Source: Helicobacteraceae bacterium (lineage in GTDB: Bacteria; Campylobacterota; Campylobacteria; Campylobacterales; SZUA-545). From it: a stretch of DNA of 39,582 nucleotides. The stretch is from assembly GCA_031288475.1 (NCBI GenBank), contig JAITRJ010000030.1:1-39582 (forward strand), given 5' to 3'. Both the position numbers and the translations under genes were made by a program. Each line of letters starts with the position of its first letter. The stretch's first letter is position 1. Shown piece after piece: positions 16,132 through 25,507 of this stretch. A model generated the notes under the pieces. The model saw only the letters and a list, made by a program, of their open reading frames with translations, was not told where the DNA came from and ran no database searches.

Positions 16132-16148
16132 CGTAACCGCTCGTTACG
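16132..16148 (-). promoter_or_regulatory. Efflux operator O1 (inverted repeat)
   Basis: CGTAAC at 16132-16137 and GTTACG at 16143-16148 form a perfect 6-bp inverted repeat with a 5-base spacer. It lies just upstream of the candidate -10, so a bound TetR-type repressor would block the promoter. Its half-sites match those of O2. Confidence 0.6.
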
Positions 16149-16184
16149 CGTTCGCACAACAATACCGTACTCACCCTTTAAAAG

Positions 16185-16200
16185 TGTAACAGCCGTTACA
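16185..16200 (-). promoter_or_regulatory. Efflux operator O2 (inverted repeat)
   Basis: TGTAAC at 16185-16190 and GTTACA at 16195-16200 form a perfect 16-base palindrome with a 4-base spacer. From memory, the CmeR operator of Campylobacter jejuni is a 16-base inverted repeat of the same outline (TGTAAT, spacer, ATTACA). Its centre is about 52 bases from that of O1, roughly five helical turns. Confidence 0.65.
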
Positions 16201-16294
16201 TTCTTTCGGAAGAACCATATCGCCTGCCTATTCGCTTTGATGCGTAAAAAATAGCCAATGCACAAATATTTATAGTAGAGCATCACAAGTGAAG

Positions 16295-16903
16295 TCAGCG
16301 TGAAGCGACGCCGATCCCGTTGAGAAAAAAATTGATGGCATCTTCCATTGCCGCCGTCTTCTCTTCTCTGGTCATCTGTTCCTTATGCCCCAGAAGCCGC
16401 TTTAGATTGAACGGCTCTTTTATCAGCCAGAAAAACCGCGTCGACAAAACAAATGGATCGCCTTCGCGCAAAAGTCCTTCGTTCTGCCACCGCCTTATGT
16501 AGTCCGTCAGCACATTCATAATACTCATAAAGCCGCGATTAAAAATGATACGCGCCAGCCGCCCATTATCCGAGTGGGCAATCTTCACCAGTGAAAAAGA
16601 CTGATCACTCATAAAATAATCAAAAGCTCTCATACCAAAAACAAAGAGAAACTCTCTGATATCAAGATTTTCATTGTCCTCACATAGCTTCCTGAAGGCA
16701 AGGGATTCGTCCGCCATCTTCGCCTCCAGCGCGGCGGTAAACAGCTTCTCTTTTGAACCGATGCGCTTATAGATCGTAGAGAGCGACCCCCCCCCCGCCG
16801 CCTTTATAATCAAACTCATCTTCGCCTGATTGAAGCCCTTGGCAAGAAAGACCTTGAACGCCGCTTCCAATATCAAATCGCGCTTTTTATCAAACGAACC
16901 CAC
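16295..16903 (-). CDS. cmeR: TetR-family repressor of the efflux operon (CmeR-like)
   Basis: This 202-residue regulator has an N-terminal TetR helix-turn-helix (about 8-55: RDLILEAAFKVFLAKGFNQA, then MSLIIKAAGGGSLSTIYKRI, then GSKEKLF). A helical ligand-binding C-terminal part follows. It lies directly upstream of the RND operon in the same orientation, as cmeR does in Campylobacter. Drug or bile release of the repressor is the expected mechanism (inference). The HTH contains a run of ten G (16787-16796) that encodes the Gly-Gly-Gly. Close relatives as I recall them have AGGSLST with one Gly fewer, so the present copy may be one codon long. A TGCTACAAT box lies 43-51 bases upstream. Confidence 0.85.
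   Translation of the reverse strand: MGSFDKKRDLILEAAFKVFLAKGFNQAKMSLIIKAAGGGSLSTIYKRIGSKEKLFTAALEAKMADESLAFRKLCEDNENLDIREFLFVFGMRAFDYFMSDQSFSLVKIAHSDNGRLARIIFNRGFMSIMNVLTDYIRRWQNEGLLREGDPFVLSTRFFWLIKEPFNLKRLLGHKEQMTREEKTAAMEDAINFFLNGIGVASR
16787..16796 (-). repeat. G10 homopolymer in the tetR reading frame
   Basis: Ten C on the plus strand, ten G on the coding strand, inside the recognition region of the TetR HTH. G tracts of about this length vary by slippage in Campylobacter and Helicobacter. Gaining one G puts a stop seven codons past the tract; losing one changes the whole downstream frame. Confidence 0.8.
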
Positions 16904-16945
16904 TTACATCCCGCCTCTCTCCCGCGTCCAACGGCACAGGAGATT

Positions 16946-16954
16946 ATTGTAGCA
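16946..16954 (-). promoter_or_regulatory. Extended -10 promoter of the tetR gene
   Basis: The minus strand reads TGCTACAAT between the carB stop and tetR, the same nonamer as at htrA and the tRNA. Transcription would start near 16939, about 36 bases before the ATG. Confidence 0.5.
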
Positions 16955-16975
16955 CAGAGTCTCAGCCAACCGCCG

Positions 16976-19900
16976 TTATTTCAGGTATTCCTGCAGCGCT
17001 TTAGGAACCGGAAGCCGACCGCGTCTTAGCTCTTTGAGCGCCTCCAGCGCAGCGCGCGCGGCGGCTATAGTGGTGAAATACGGTATCTTATTGCCAAGCA
17101 CCGCCTGCCGCAGCCTTCTGGCGTCCTCCTTGCCGCGCTTGCCGCTGGGGGTGTTGATCGCCAGATCGACTTCCTTATTCTTAAAGAGATCCTCTACGTT
17201 TGGTCTGCCTTCGCTCACCTTCAGCACCATTTTCGCGCCAACCCCTCCGTTTTCAAGCGCCTTTGCCGTACCGCTTGTGGCAATGATCTCAAAGCCAAGC
17301 TTTACGAACTCGGCGGCGATCTTCACGCCATCTTGCTTGTCCACCTCAGCAAGGGACATGAAGAGCCTCTTGCCCTCCGCCGGAATCGGGTTCTGACTGG
17401 CAAGCTGCGACTTGGCGAAGCTGATCCCGAAACTCTCCGAAATACCCATCACCTCACCCGTTGAACGCATCTCAGGACCCAGCACCAGATCGGCGCCCGG
17501 CAGCTTGTTGAACGGGAAGACCGCCTCCTTCAGCGCCACCAGATCTTTCAGCCGCGCCTTAAAAACGCCGTCTTTCTTTATTACGATCTTCTGTTTATCG
17601 TAGAAAGAGATCGCGCTCTCCAGCGGCTCTCCCCACATCACTCTCGTGGCGATCTTAGCCAGCGGAAGACCAGTCGCCTTTGACACAAATGGCACGGTAC
17701 GGCTTGCTCTGGGATTTACCTCCAGCAGATAGACTTTGCCCTGATGAATGGCGTACTGGATATTCAAAAGCCCCTTAACGCCCAACGCAAGCGCGATAGT
17801 TTTAGTCGCCACCTCGATCTCTTTTAGCAGGCTCTCCCTGATCGTTACCGTCGGCAGCGAGCAGGCGGAATCGCCGGAGTGTATACCCGCTTCCTCAATA
17901 TGCTCCAAGATGCCTCCGATATATACCGCCGTGCCGTCGCTGATGGCGTCAACATCAAGCTCTGTCGCGCGATCAAGGAATTTATCCACCAGAAGCGGGG
18001 CTTCGGAACTGACGCCGACCGCTTCGTCAACGTAGAGTTTCAGCTCGTTCTCATCATACACTATACGCATCCCGCGCCCGCCCAGTACGTAGCTTGGGCG
18101 CACGAGAACGGGATAGCCTATGCGGGAGGCCGCTTCAAAAACCGCCTCCTTCGCAACCGCCGTTAAACCGGCGGGCTGCAGCAGATTGTTATCCTGCACA
18201 AATTTGGAGAACTTCTCGCGATCCTCCGCTATATCAATTGCCTTTGCCGATGTGCCGACAATTTTCGCGCCCATCGCGCTGAGGCTGCGCGAGAGTTTCA
18301 GCGGCGTCTGCCCTCCGAAATGAACGATGATTCCATCGGGCTGTTCCCGTTCGATTATGGCGCGTATATGCTCAAGATCAATCGGCTCAAAGTAGAGAAC
18401 GTCGCTTGTGTCATAATCGGTAGAGATCGTTTCCGGATTGCAATTGACCATAATAGTTTCAACGCCCATCTCGCGCAGGGCAAACGCGGCGTGAACGCAG
18501 CAGTAGTCAAATTCGATCCCCTGCCCTATTCTGTTGGGGCCGCCGCCAATGATGATCGCTCGCTTGCGGCTGCTCTCGCGCGGTTTGATCGCCCTTGCCT
18601 CCAGCGGCATAACAGAGTAGAGATAGGGGGTGAGGGCTTCAAATTCCGCCGCGCAGGTGTCCACCTCGCAGAACTTAGGTTCCAGACCGAACCTTTTGCG
18701 GGCGAGATAGATGTCGTTTTCATAGAGCGCAAGCCCCTCGTTCCTATTGAGCATACGGGCGATCATCTTGTCGCTGAAGCCCAGTGACTTAACTTTTGCA
18801 AGCGCATTGGCGTCACTGAGCAAATTGATGCTCATCTCCTTCTCCTCGCGCACCACTCTTTCAATCTGCCGCAGGAAAAAGCGGTCAATTCTGCTTAAAT
18901 CGTAAATCTCCTCAACACTCATACCCTCGCGGAAAGCCTGCGCGACATATAAAAGACGTCGATCTCCCGGATGACGCAGCTCTCTGACGATGGTTTCGGT
19001 CGAACACTCAATTGGATCAAACCCGCATATGCCAGTTTCAAGCGAGCACAGCGCCTTCTGGATCGCTTCGATAAAGGTCGCGCCGATCGCCATCGCTTCG
19101 CCGACGCTTTTCATTGAAGTGGTAAGCGTTCCATTAACACCCGGAAACTTCTCAAAGTTAAAGCGCGGCATCTTGACGACGATATAGTCGATCGTCGGTT
19201 CAAAGCTGGCGCTTGTCCCCGTAATGTCGTTTTTCAGCTCGTCAAGTGTATAGCCCACCGCCAGAAGCGTCGCTATTTTGGCGATCGGATAACCAGTGGC
19301 TTTGGATGCAAGCGCGGAGGAACGGCTTACACGCGGGTTCATCTCAATCACCGTCATTCTGCCGTCTTTGGGATTGATCGCAAACTGTACGTTGCTGCCG
19401 CCCGTATCAACGCCGATCTCGCGCAGGATCGCGAAGCTCGCGTCGCGCATATTCTGAAACTCTTTGTCGGTAAGGGTAAGCGCGGGAGCGATTGTAACGC
19501 TGTCTCCTGTGTGTACCCCCATCGGATCGAGGTTTTCAATGGAACAGATGATGATACAGTTATCCAGACGATCTCTGATCACCTCCATCTCAAACTCCTT
19601 CCAGCCAAGAAGCGACTCCTCTACCAGTATCTCGCTGATCGGGGAAGCGTCCAGCCCATGCTGCGCCAAAACCTTAAACTCGTCTATGTTGTACGCTACT
19701 CCGCTTCCGCTGCCCGCAAGAGTATATGAAGCGCGGATAATAAGCGGGAAACCTATCTCCTCCGCCGCGCCCACCGCTTCGGCGACATTGTAGGCGTAGC
19801 GGCTCTTCGCCAGATCCATTCCAATCCTCTGCATCGCCTCCTTGAACGCCAGCCGATCCTCTCCTTTTTTGATCGCCTCCGGACTCGCGCCCAGGAATTT

Positions 19901-20233
19901 CACCCCTTCTAAAAGTCCCTTTTCGTGCATCTTCATCGCCACGTTAAGGGCTGTCTGTCCGCCCATCGTGGGTAGGATCGCGTCTACCTTTTCCTTTCTT
20001 ATAATCTCGCTGATCGTCTCGACCGTAAGCGGTTCAATGTATGTGCGATCGGCAAACTCCGGATCGGTCATAATGGTCGCAGGGTTGCTGTTTACAAGCA
20101 CGACGCGGTAACCTTCTCTTTTGAGCGTTTTCGCCGCCTGCGCGCCGGAGTAGTCAAATTCACACGCTTGACCGATTACGATGGGTCCTGAACCGATCAG
20201 TAAAACCGTTTTAATATCTTCGCGTTTTGGCAT
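16976..20233 (-). CDS. carB: Carbamoyl-phosphate synthase large subunit CarB
   Basis: CarB makes carbamoyl phosphate from bicarbonate, ammonia and two ATP for pyrimidine and arginine synthesis; the small glutaminase subunit CarA is not in this window. The 1085 residues cover the standard order. The first half has an ATP-grasp domain (start [20 protein letters not shown], then [16 protein letters not shown]) and the oligomerisation region. The second half is a repeat of the first ([20 protein letters not shown], then [16 protein letters not shown]). It ends in an MGS-like allosteric domain from about 945 ([20 protein letters not shown]). The ATG lies two bases after the mreC stop, with GAGGT across the junction, so the gene ends the fabZ-to-carB operon. 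Confidence 0.97.
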   Translation of the reverse strand: MPKREDIKTVLLIGSGPIVIGQACEFDYSGAQAAKTLKREGYRVVLVNSNPATIMTDPEFADRTYIEPLTVETISEIIRKEKVDAILPTMGGQTALNVAMKMHEKGLLEGVKFLGASPEAIKKGEDRLAFKEAMQRIGMDLAKSRYAYNVAEAVGAAEEIGFPLIIRASYTLAGSGSGVAYNIDEFKVLAQHGLDASPISEILVEESLLGWKEFEMEVIRDRLDNCIIICSIENLDPMGVHTGDSVTIAPALTLTDKEFQNMRDASFAILREIGVDTGGSNVQFAINPKDGRMTVIEMNPRVSRSSALASKATGYPIAKIATLLAVGYTLDELKNDITGTSASFEPTIDYIVVKMPRFNFEKFPGVNGTLTTSMKSVGEAMAIGATFIEAIQKALCSLETGICGFDPIECSTETIVRELRHPGDRRLLYVAQAFREGMSVEEIYDLSRIDRFFLRQIERVVREEKEMSINLLSDANALAKVKSLGFSDKMIARMLNRNEGLALYENDIYLARKRFGLEPKFCEVDTCAAEFEALTPYLYSVMPLEARAIKPRESSRKRAIIIGGGPNRIGQGIEFDYCCVHAAFALREMGVETIMVNCNPETISTDYDTSDVLYFEPIDLEHIRAIIEREQPDGIIVHFGGQTPLKLSRSLSAMGAKIVGTSAKAIDIAEDREKFSKFVQDNNLLQPAGLTAVAKEAVFEAASRIGYPVLVRPSYVLGGRGMRIVYDENELKLYVDEAVGVSSEAPLLVDKFLDRATELDVDAISDGTAVYIGGILEHIEEAGIHSGDSACSLPTVTIRESLLKEIEVATKTIALALGVKGLLNIQYAIHQGKVYLLEVNPRASRTVPFVSKATGLPLAKIATRVMWGEPLESAISFYDKQKIVIKKDGVFKARLKDLVALKEAVFPFNKLPGADLVLGPEMRSTGEVMGISESFGISFAKSQLASQNPIPAEGKRLFMSLAEVDKQDGVKIAAEFVKLGFEIIATSGTAKALENGGVGAKMVLKVSEGRPNVEDLFKNKEVDLAINTPSGKRGKEDARRLRQAVLGNKIPYFTTIAAARAALEALKELRRGRLPVPKALQEYLK

Positions 20234-20235
20234 GG

Positions 20236-20994
20236 TTACCTCACAGATTCCACCAAATAAAAATAGCCGGGGTTAAACGAACCGTAATAAGGTTTGACGA
20301 CCGCCTCTATATATGCGTTGAGGCGGTTTACCTTGGAAACCACGCCCACCTTAACGCCCGCGAAAAAGATGCCGTCAAGCCCGTTGGTTACTACTTCGTC
20401 TCCCTCGTGAATGGTCATCCACGCCGGTATGTAGCGCACGATCATCTCCTGATCGCTCTTGCCAGATACGATGCCGGGCGCCTCAAATTCGCCGATGCTC
20501 ACCGAATAGCTGCAATCCGGATCGCCGTTTAAAATTGCTTTGGAGTAGTTACCCGTCGCCTTGATCGCGATTCCGGCCGACTGATTGTTAAAGATCAGCC
20601 CGCGCACCTCGCTGTCGTTTATATCGCCGTAGTCGATCAGTACTTTCTGCATATCTGGAAGCTCGGCGTAGCTTATGGCGCGTACAGTAACTACCCTATA
20701 GCCAAGCGGCGTTTCGTAGCCTCTGAGCTTGGCGATGTTTTTTATCTCACTCGCAAGAGCGCCGATCACCTCTCTCTGCTCCCGCAGGAGACGGTTCTCT
20801 TCCAGCAGCCGCTCAATTGTCTCCGCCTGATCGAAATGGGCGGTAAAAAAATCATCCGCGCTCTGCACCACCGCAGCATAGCGCGATTTGATAAAACCTG
20901 TCGCCTCCGTAAACACGCCGCTGACCCACCCGAAACGGATCGCGGTGATCACGACAAGCAGCGCGGCAATCGCCAGTGCGGCTACTCTAAGCAC
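20236..20994 (-). CDS. mreC: Rod-shape protein MreC
   Basis: MreC is a bitopic inner-membrane protein that links the MreB filament to the peptidoglycan elongation machinery. The 252-residue protein has one N-terminal membrane helix ([20 protein letters not shown]). A coiled-coil segment follows at about 55-90 ([20 protein letters not shown]). The periplasmic double beta-barrel core contains [20 protein letters not shown] and [20 protein letters not shown]. It starts three bases after the mreB stop and is two bases from carB. MreD is not next to it. Confidence 0.92.
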   Translation of the reverse strand: MLRVAALAIAALLVVITAIRFGWVSGVFTEATGFIKSRYAAVVQSADDFFTAHFDQAETIERLLEENRLLREQREVIGALASEIKNIAKLRGYETPLGYRVVTVRAISYAELPDMQKVLIDYGDINDSEVRGLIFNNQSAGIAIKATGNYSKAILNGDPDCSYSVSIGEFEAPGIVSGKSDQEMIVRYIPAWMTIHEGDEVVTNGLDGIFFAGVKVGVVSKVNRLNAYIEAVVKPYYGSFNPGYFYLVESVR

Positions 20995-20997
20995 GGT

Positions 20998-22032
20998 TTA
21001 CTCATAAGCAATCTGCTGTAGATAATCCATCCTTTCGAGCACCTTGCCCGCTCCTCTTACCACAGCCAACAGCGGATCGTCCGCTATATAAACGGGAAGA
21101 CGCGTCGCGTCCGCGAGGAATCTATCAAGACCCTTAAGCAGCGCGCCGCCTCCCGCAAGAATAATCCCGTTCTCCACAATATCCGCCGCCAGATCGGGCG
21201 GAGTTCTCTCCAGCACGTCCTTAAGGGCGTCCAAAATATCTTTAACCGTGTCTTTGAGCGCTTCTCTGGCGTCGTCGGAGGTAAATTCTATTGTCGACAG
21301 AAGACCGGTGATCTGATCGCGTCCCTTGACAAACTTTTTCAAAATCTCGCGCGGAGGGTAGGCGTTTCCTATGTCGATTTTGATCTCTTCGGCGACGCGT
21401 TCGCCGATTAACAGATTGTGCTTGCGCTTGATGTACTCGACAATCGCCATATCCAGTTTGTCGCCAGCCACGCGAATCGACTTGCTTATAACCAAGCCGC
21501 CCAGCGAAACAACGCCAATCTCCGTCGTCCCGCCGCCTATGTCAACGATCAGCGATCCCTTCGGTTCCTGAACTGGAAGCCCCGCGCCGATCGCAGCGGC
21601 CATCGGTTCTTCGATCAGAAAGACCTCCCGCGCTCCCGCGCTCATCGTCGATTCTTTGATCGCTTTGCGCTCCACCTGAGTTACCCCGTACGGCACGCCC
21701 ACCACCACGCGCGGACGAACAAACGCCTTCCGCCGGTGAACCTTCTCAATGAAGTAGCGGATCATCCGCTCGGTCATCTCAAAGTCCGCAATCACGCCGT
21801 CCTTCATAGGACGGATCGCGAGTATGTTGCCAGGCGTCTTGCCCACCATCTCTTTGGCTTCGCGTCCCACCGCCAGAATATGATTTCTGCCGCTGCCATC
21901 TCTCTGAACGGCCACAACGGACGGCTCGTTGATCACGATCCCCTGCCCGCGCACGATAACCACCGTGTTAGCGGTGCCCAGATCAATCGCGATGTCGCTT
22001 GAGAAGACACCGATGAGTTTGTCCATAAACAT
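20998..22032 (-). CDS. mreB: Rod-shape actin homologue MreB
   Basis: MreB is a cytoplasmic actin-like ATPase that guides lateral wall growth. The 344-residue protein shows the actin-fold nucleotide motifs: phosphate 1 in IAIDLGTANTVVIV, phosphate 2 in LIVDIGGGTTEIGVVSLGG, and the adenosine motif in GIILAGGGALLKGLDRFL. The amphipathic N-terminus is short (MFMDKLIGVFSSD). AGGA lies five bases before the ATG at 22032; a second ATG at 22026 is also possible. It sits 12 bases after clpX. Confidence 0.96.
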   Translation of the reverse strand: MFMDKLIGVFSSDIAIDLGTANTVVIVRGQGIVINEPSVVAVQRDGSGRNHILAVGREAKEMVGKTPGNILAIRPMKDGVIADFEMTERMIRYFIEKVHRRKAFVRPRVVVGVPYGVTQVERKAIKESTMSAGAREVFLIEEPMAAAIGAGLPVQEPKGSLIVDIGGGTTEIGVVSLGGLVISKSIRVAGDKLDMAIVEYIKRKHNLLIGERVAEEIKIDIGNAYPPREILKKFVKGRDQITGLLSTIEFTSDDAREALKDTVKDILDALKDVLERTPPDLAADIVENGIILAGGGALLKGLDRFLADATRLPVYIADDPLLAVVRGAGKVLERMDYLQQIAYE

Positions 22033-22044
22033 ACTTTTCCTTTG

Positions 22045-23271
22045 TTATGCGCTGGTTTTTGCCGGCGCCATTTTGATATAAAGAGGCTTTTCCTGATTGT
22101 TTACGCAGTTCTTATTAACCACGATCTCGTAACCTTCCAGTTCGGGAAGCTCGTACATTGTCTCGCTGGTTACTTTCTCCACGATCGATCTCAACCCTCT
22201 CGCCCCTGTTTTACGCTTGATGGCCTGCTCTGCGATTGCCGAAACGGCGTCCGTTTCAAACGTCAGCTTCGCGCCGTCAATCGCGAAAAGCTTCTGATAC
22301 TGTTTAATCAGAGCGTTTTTCGGTTCCGTCATAATTTTTACGAGATCGTCCTTGGTGAGCTCGTCAAGCGTCGAGATCACATGCAACCGCCCGATCAGCT
22401 CTGGAATCAATCCGTAATGAATCAAATCGTCAGGCTCCAATTCTCTCAAAAGCGTCTGATTCTGCTTCGCGGCGCTTTTGGAATGGGTGAAGCCGAGCGT
22501 GTTTCTGCCGATTCTTCTGGCAATTATGTCGTCTAAACCGTCAAACGCCCCGCCGGCAATAAAGAGTATGTTGGTCGTGTCGATGGGGACAAACTCCTGA
22601 TGAGGGTGTTTGCGCCCGCCCTTAGGCATAATGTTGACCACTGATCCTTCTATGATCTTCAAAAGCGCCTGCTGAACCCCCTCACCGCTGACATCGCGGG
22701 TGATTGAGCGGTTCTCGCTGAGTCTGGCTATCTTGTCGATCTCGTCGATGAAAACGATCCCGCGCTCGGCAAGCTTTACGTCGTCGTTGGCGTTTTGCAG
22801 GAGCTTGGAAAGAATATTCTCCACATCTTCGCCCACGTAGCCAGCCTCCGTAAGGCAGGTAGCGTCAGAAATGGCGATCGGCACGTTCAGATAACGCGCC
22901 AGCGTCTGCGCCATAAGCGTCTTGCCGCTGCCGGTGGGACCGATCAGAAGTATGTTTGATTTGGCTATTTCCGACTCATCGCCACTCCCGTTGTTGCGGT
23001 AGATGCGTTTGTAGTGGTTATAGATTGCAATCGCGAAGGTCTTTTTCGCCTCCTCCTGACCGATCACGTACATGTCAAGTATCTTCTTAAGCGCTTTAGG
23101 GCTGAAACTGGAAATGTCCATCGCTTTTATCCCTGCCTCTTCACTGCTCATTCCAAATACTTTTGACGCGGCTGCGACGCATGCCTTACAGATTGCGACC
23201 CCATCTCCGAATATAAGCGGATTCGCGTCGCTTTGCGGAGATCGGCAGAAGCTGCACAAATGTTCTCTCAT
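22045..23271 (-). CDS. clpX: ATP-dependent Clp protease unfoldase ClpX
   Basis: ClpX unfolds tagged proteins and feeds them to ClpP. The 408-residue protein has an N-terminal C4 zinc domain (Cys6, Cys9, Cys28, Cys31). It has Walker A GPTGSGKT (110-117), Walker B IVFIDE (171-176), the pore-loop GYVGED (143-148) and arginine-finger and sensor regions toward the C-terminus. The ClpP-docking tripeptide appears as LGF in [10 protein letters not shown] rather than IGF. The ATG overlaps the lpxA stop as ATGA, so the two are translationally coupled. Confidence 0.96.
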   Translation of the reverse strand: MREHLCSFCRSPQSDANPLIFGDGVAICKACVAAASKVFGMSSEEAGIKAMDISSFSPKALKKILDMYVIGQEEAKKTFAIAIYNHYKRIYRNNGSGDESEIAKSNILLIGPTGSGKTLMAQTLARYLNVPIAISDATCLTEAGYVGEDVENILSKLLQNANDDVKLAERGIVFIDEIDKIARLSENRSITRDVSGEGVQQALLKIIEGSVVNIMPKGGRKHPHQEFVPIDTTNILFIAGGAFDGLDDIIARRIGRNTLGFTHSKSAAKQNQTLLRELEPDDLIHYGLIPELIGRLHVISTLDELTKDDLVKIMTEPKNALIKQYQKLFAIDGAKLTFETDAVSAIAEQAIKRKTGARGLRSIVEKVTSETMYELPELEGYEIVVNKNCVNNQEKPLYIKMAPAKTSA

Positions 23272-24065
23272 TGATGTTCCTCTTTTTCATAGTGAGCGTT
23301 TGGAACGCCCCGCTTCGCGGCGGCGATAAATTCGCAGAACTCTCTTGAGAGAGCGTCCAGATCGCCTGAAAGCAGTGATTCGGCAGCCGCCTTCGGGGCG
23401 CGGTTGGCGCGGAATATCCGCTTAAAGGTACGGTTGAGGAGGTCGATCTCGCCGTGCGAAAAGCGCCTCCTTAAACCTATGAGATTGAGCGATCTGATCC
23501 TGACCCGATTGCCGTCGGCAAGCAGAAACGGGGGAATATCCTGCGAAACGGCGGAAGCGCCGGCGATCATCGCGCACCTGCCGATATGAACAAACTGGTG
23601 AACGGCGCTTTCGCCGCCTATCACCGCGTAATCGCCTATTTCAACGTGACCCGCCAGAGCAACAAAGTTCGCTATGATGCAACCGTTGCCGATCTGATTG
23701 TCGTGGGCAATATGAACGTGCCCCATAATAAGGCAGTCGTCCCCTACGCGCGTTACTCCGCCTCCGTGAGCGGTGCCAACGTTAATCTGGCAGAATTCGC
23801 GGATCGTGTTGCCGCTGCCGATTTCCAGATGCGTTGGTTCGCCCGCGTACTTGAGGTCCTGCGGCGCAGTGCCCAAAACGGCGTACGGGAAGATGCGGTT
23901 GTTCTCGCCAATTGCCGTACGACCCTCAATATGCGCGCCGTGCGAAACGATTGTGCCCCCGCCGATGGTTACCTCTTTGCCGATAAACGCGTATGGACCA
24001 ACCGTTACGCCATCCGCAATTAACGCGCCCCCTTCAATGATTGCAGTTTTATCTATCTGAAGCAT
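23268..24065 (-). CDS. lpxA: UDP-GlcNAc O-acyltransferase LpxA
   Basis: LpxA catalyses the first step of lipid A synthesis, moving a 3-hydroxyacyl chain from acyl carrier protein to UDP-GlcNAc in the cytoplasm. The 265-residue protein is a left-handed beta-helix built from hexapeptide repeats ([20 protein letters not shown] onward). The catalytic His is in the region [20 protein letters not shown], followed by [14 protein letters not shown] helical C-terminal domain follows ([17 protein letters not shown]). The ATG shares one base with the fabZ stop (TAATG), and the stop overlaps clpX. This gene shows that the organism makes lipopolysaccharide. Confidence 0.96.
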   Translation of the reverse strand: MLQIDKTAIIEGGALIADGVTVGPYAFIGKEVTIGGGTIVSHGAHIEGRTAIGENNRIFPYAVLGTAPQDLKYAGEPTHLEIGSGNTIREFCQINVGTAHGGGVTRVGDDCLIMGHVHIAHDNQIGNGCIIANFVALAGHVEIGDYAVIGGESAVHQFVHIGRCAMIAGASAVSQDIPPFLLADGNRVRIRSLNLIGLRRRFSHGEIDLLNRTFKRIFRANRAPKAAAESLLSGDLDALSREFCEFIAAAKRGVPNAHYEKEEHQ

Positions 24066-24517
24066 TACTGATCTTTATTGATTACCATAGCTTTTAACAC
24101 TGCCTCACAGACGAGTTTCCCATCTACGTACGCCTTGCCGTCAAGCACCCAGACCGCCGATTTGCGCTTGATAAGTCCCATTTTATAGACAAGCCGATCG
24201 CCCGGCCGTATCGGCTTTCTGAATTTCGCGTTGTCAATGCTCATAAAATACACCAGCTTATTTTCTTTGCTGTCCGCGTCAAAATCGCCCGTGTAAAAGG
24301 CCAAAACAGCGCCCGTCTGCGCCATTCCCTCCACAATCATTACGCCCGGGTATATGGGATGACCCGGAAAATGCCCCTGAAACACCGGCTCGCTGATCGA
24401 AATGTTTTTGTATGCCTCAACATATTCGCCAATCCTCACCTCCGTAACGCGATCAATCAGCAAAAACGGAACACGGTGCGGAAGAATCTGCTGAATCTGC
24501 ATCACATCTAACACCAT
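24065..24517 (-). CDS. fabZ: 3-hydroxyacyl-ACP dehydratase FabZ
   Basis: FabZ dehydrates 3-hydroxyacyl-ACP in fatty acid elongation and competes with LpxA for the same acyl substrate, which suits their pairing. The 150-residue hot-dog protein has the active-site His in [15 protein letters not shown] (His49) and Glu63 in VEGMAQ. The start at 24517 gives [20 protein letters not shown], the usual N-terminus, with GAGGG seven to eight bases upstream; the frame to 24559 is rejected. It is the first gene of the fabZ-lpxA-clpX-mreB-mreC-carB run. Confidence 0.95.
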   Translation of the reverse strand: MVLDVMQIQQILPHRVPFLLIDRVTEVRIGEYVEAYKNISISEPVFQGHFPGHPIYPGVMIVEGMAQTGAVLAFYTGDFDADSKENKLVYFMSIDNAKFRKPIRPGDRLVYKMGLIKRKSAVWVLDGKAYVDGKLVCEAVLKAMVINKDQ

Positions 24518-24548
24518 AAAACTGCCCTCTTTGCGCAAAATACCGCTT

Positions 24549-24554
24549 ATTGTA
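24549..24554 (-). promoter_or_regulatory. Candidate -10 of the fabZ operon
   Basis: The minus strand reads GAGTACAATAA, with a TACAAT core 32 bases before the fabZ start. A 13-base palindrome, GGCGC-TAA-GCGCC (24562-24574), lies just upstream of it. That palindrome may be an operator or the end of the preceding transcript. Confidence 0.4.
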
Positions 24555-24606
24555 CTCAATTGGCGCTAAGCGCCGCGAAACAAGTCGCCGATCAATCCGG
24601 TTCGGC

Positions 24607-25422
24607 TTAAAACATCCCTCCCTCGACGACAAAATCCTCCGGTTGAACAGATCCGCCGTAAAAAGGCAGCATCGTCGCGTAAAAAGCTTTCATAGCAAAC
24701 TTTTCCCTGCCAAGCTTAAAAAGCGTTTCGTTAATCCAGTGTACAAGTTCCGCACCTCCTTTTTTTACCGCGGGAGCTATCGGCTCCGCCGACCCGATCG
24801 CCGCGACGCCGACCCGAAAGCCCCTATTCTGAAGCGCCCACGCCAAAAGAATTGTGTTGTCGTGCGCGAACGCGCTCGCCTTCGCGCTTCGCAGCGCGTC
24901 AAACCCATCTTTGTTAGTATCCACTCTGATCAGCTCAATCTCCGGATAGGCGATCGAGAAATACGCCTCCGCCGTGGTGCCGCGTTTAACGACGAGCTTT
25001 TTACCCACAAGCTGCGCTGGTTTGGTTATGTACCCGGAGCCGGACAGAATGCCGATGGAGGTTTTGGCGTACGGATTGGCAAAATCCACCCTCCCCTTGC
25101 GCTCGCGCTTGACAGTAAAGTTTGCCAGCACGATGTCCGCCGCTCCTTCCTCCAACGCCTCGATCCTTCTGCTGCTTTCAACCGCGATAAACTCCACCTT
25201 CTGTTCATCGTCGAAAAGTTCTTTCGCCAGCCGTCTTGCCAGCATAATCTCGTACCCCTGATATTCACCATTGGCATCTTTGTAGCTAAACGGCGGCGCG
25301 TCCGTAAAGACCGCCACTCTTAAAAAGCCGCGCTCCCGTATCGCCGAAAGGGAAGAATCCTCCCCGAACGCAAAACTCAGCGTTAAAAACGCCGCCAACA
25401 AAATACTTAATACTTTTTTCAT
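24607..25422 (-). CDS. Polar amino-acid-type ABC transporter solute-binding protein
   Basis: This periplasmic binding protein belongs to family 3, like HisJ, GlnH or the Campylobacter PEB1/CjaA antigens. The start at 25422 gives the signal peptide MKKVLSILLAAFLTLSFAFG with AGGA upstream; the frame to 25578 is rejected. The mature part has SAIRERGFLRVAVFTDAPPF, GEYQGYEIMLARRLAKELF, then DIVLANFTVKRERKGRVDFA and the second-lobe motif GKKLVVKRGTTAEAYF. It is 271 residues long. No permease or ATPase gene is adjacent, so it is an orphan here; the ligand cannot be told. Unusually, the last 20 residues (MLPFYGGSVQPEDFVVEGGMF region) extend beyond the second lobe. Confidence 0.85.
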   Translation of the reverse strand: MKKVLSILLAAFLTLSFAFGEDSSLSAIRERGFLRVAVFTDAPPFSYKDANGEYQGYEIMLARRLAKELFDDEQKVEFIAVESSRRIEALEEGAADIVLANFTVKRERKGRVDFANPYAKTSIGILSGSGYITKPAQLVGKKLVVKRGTTAEAYFSIAYPEIELIRVDTNKDGFDALRSAKASAFAHDNTILLAWALQNRGFRVGVAAIGSAEPIAPAVKKGGAELVHWINETLFKLGREKFAMKAFYATMLPFYGGSVQPEDFVVEGGMF

Positions 25423-25449
25423 CGTTTTAATCCTTAGCAAAAAGTAGCT

Positions 25450-25478
25450 ATTATAAACTTGATTTGACAGATTTTCAA
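25450..25478 (-). promoter_or_regulatory. Sigma-70 promoter of the solute-binding protein gene
   Basis: On the minus strand TTGAAA (25473-25478), a 17-base spacer and TATAAT (25450-25455) form a near-consensus promoter. It lies 28 bases before the ATG. A plus-strand TTGACA (25464-25469) for the divergent MFS gene lies inside the spacer, so the two promoters overlap. Confidence 0.7.
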
Positions 25479-25507
25479 CCCTGTTTGGCATATTATTAGG
25501 AGTTTTT

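Noticed and set aside
16787-16796. Treating the G10 tract purely as a sequencing error
   Set aside because: The tetR frame is intact through the tract and gives a full-length TetR protein, so the stated length is workable; raw reads are still needed to prove it.
24562-24574. Palindrome GGCGC-TAA-GCGCC as a terminator of the solute-binding gene
   Set aside because: There is no T run and it lies beside the fabZ -10; an operator is just as likely, so I did not list it on its own.
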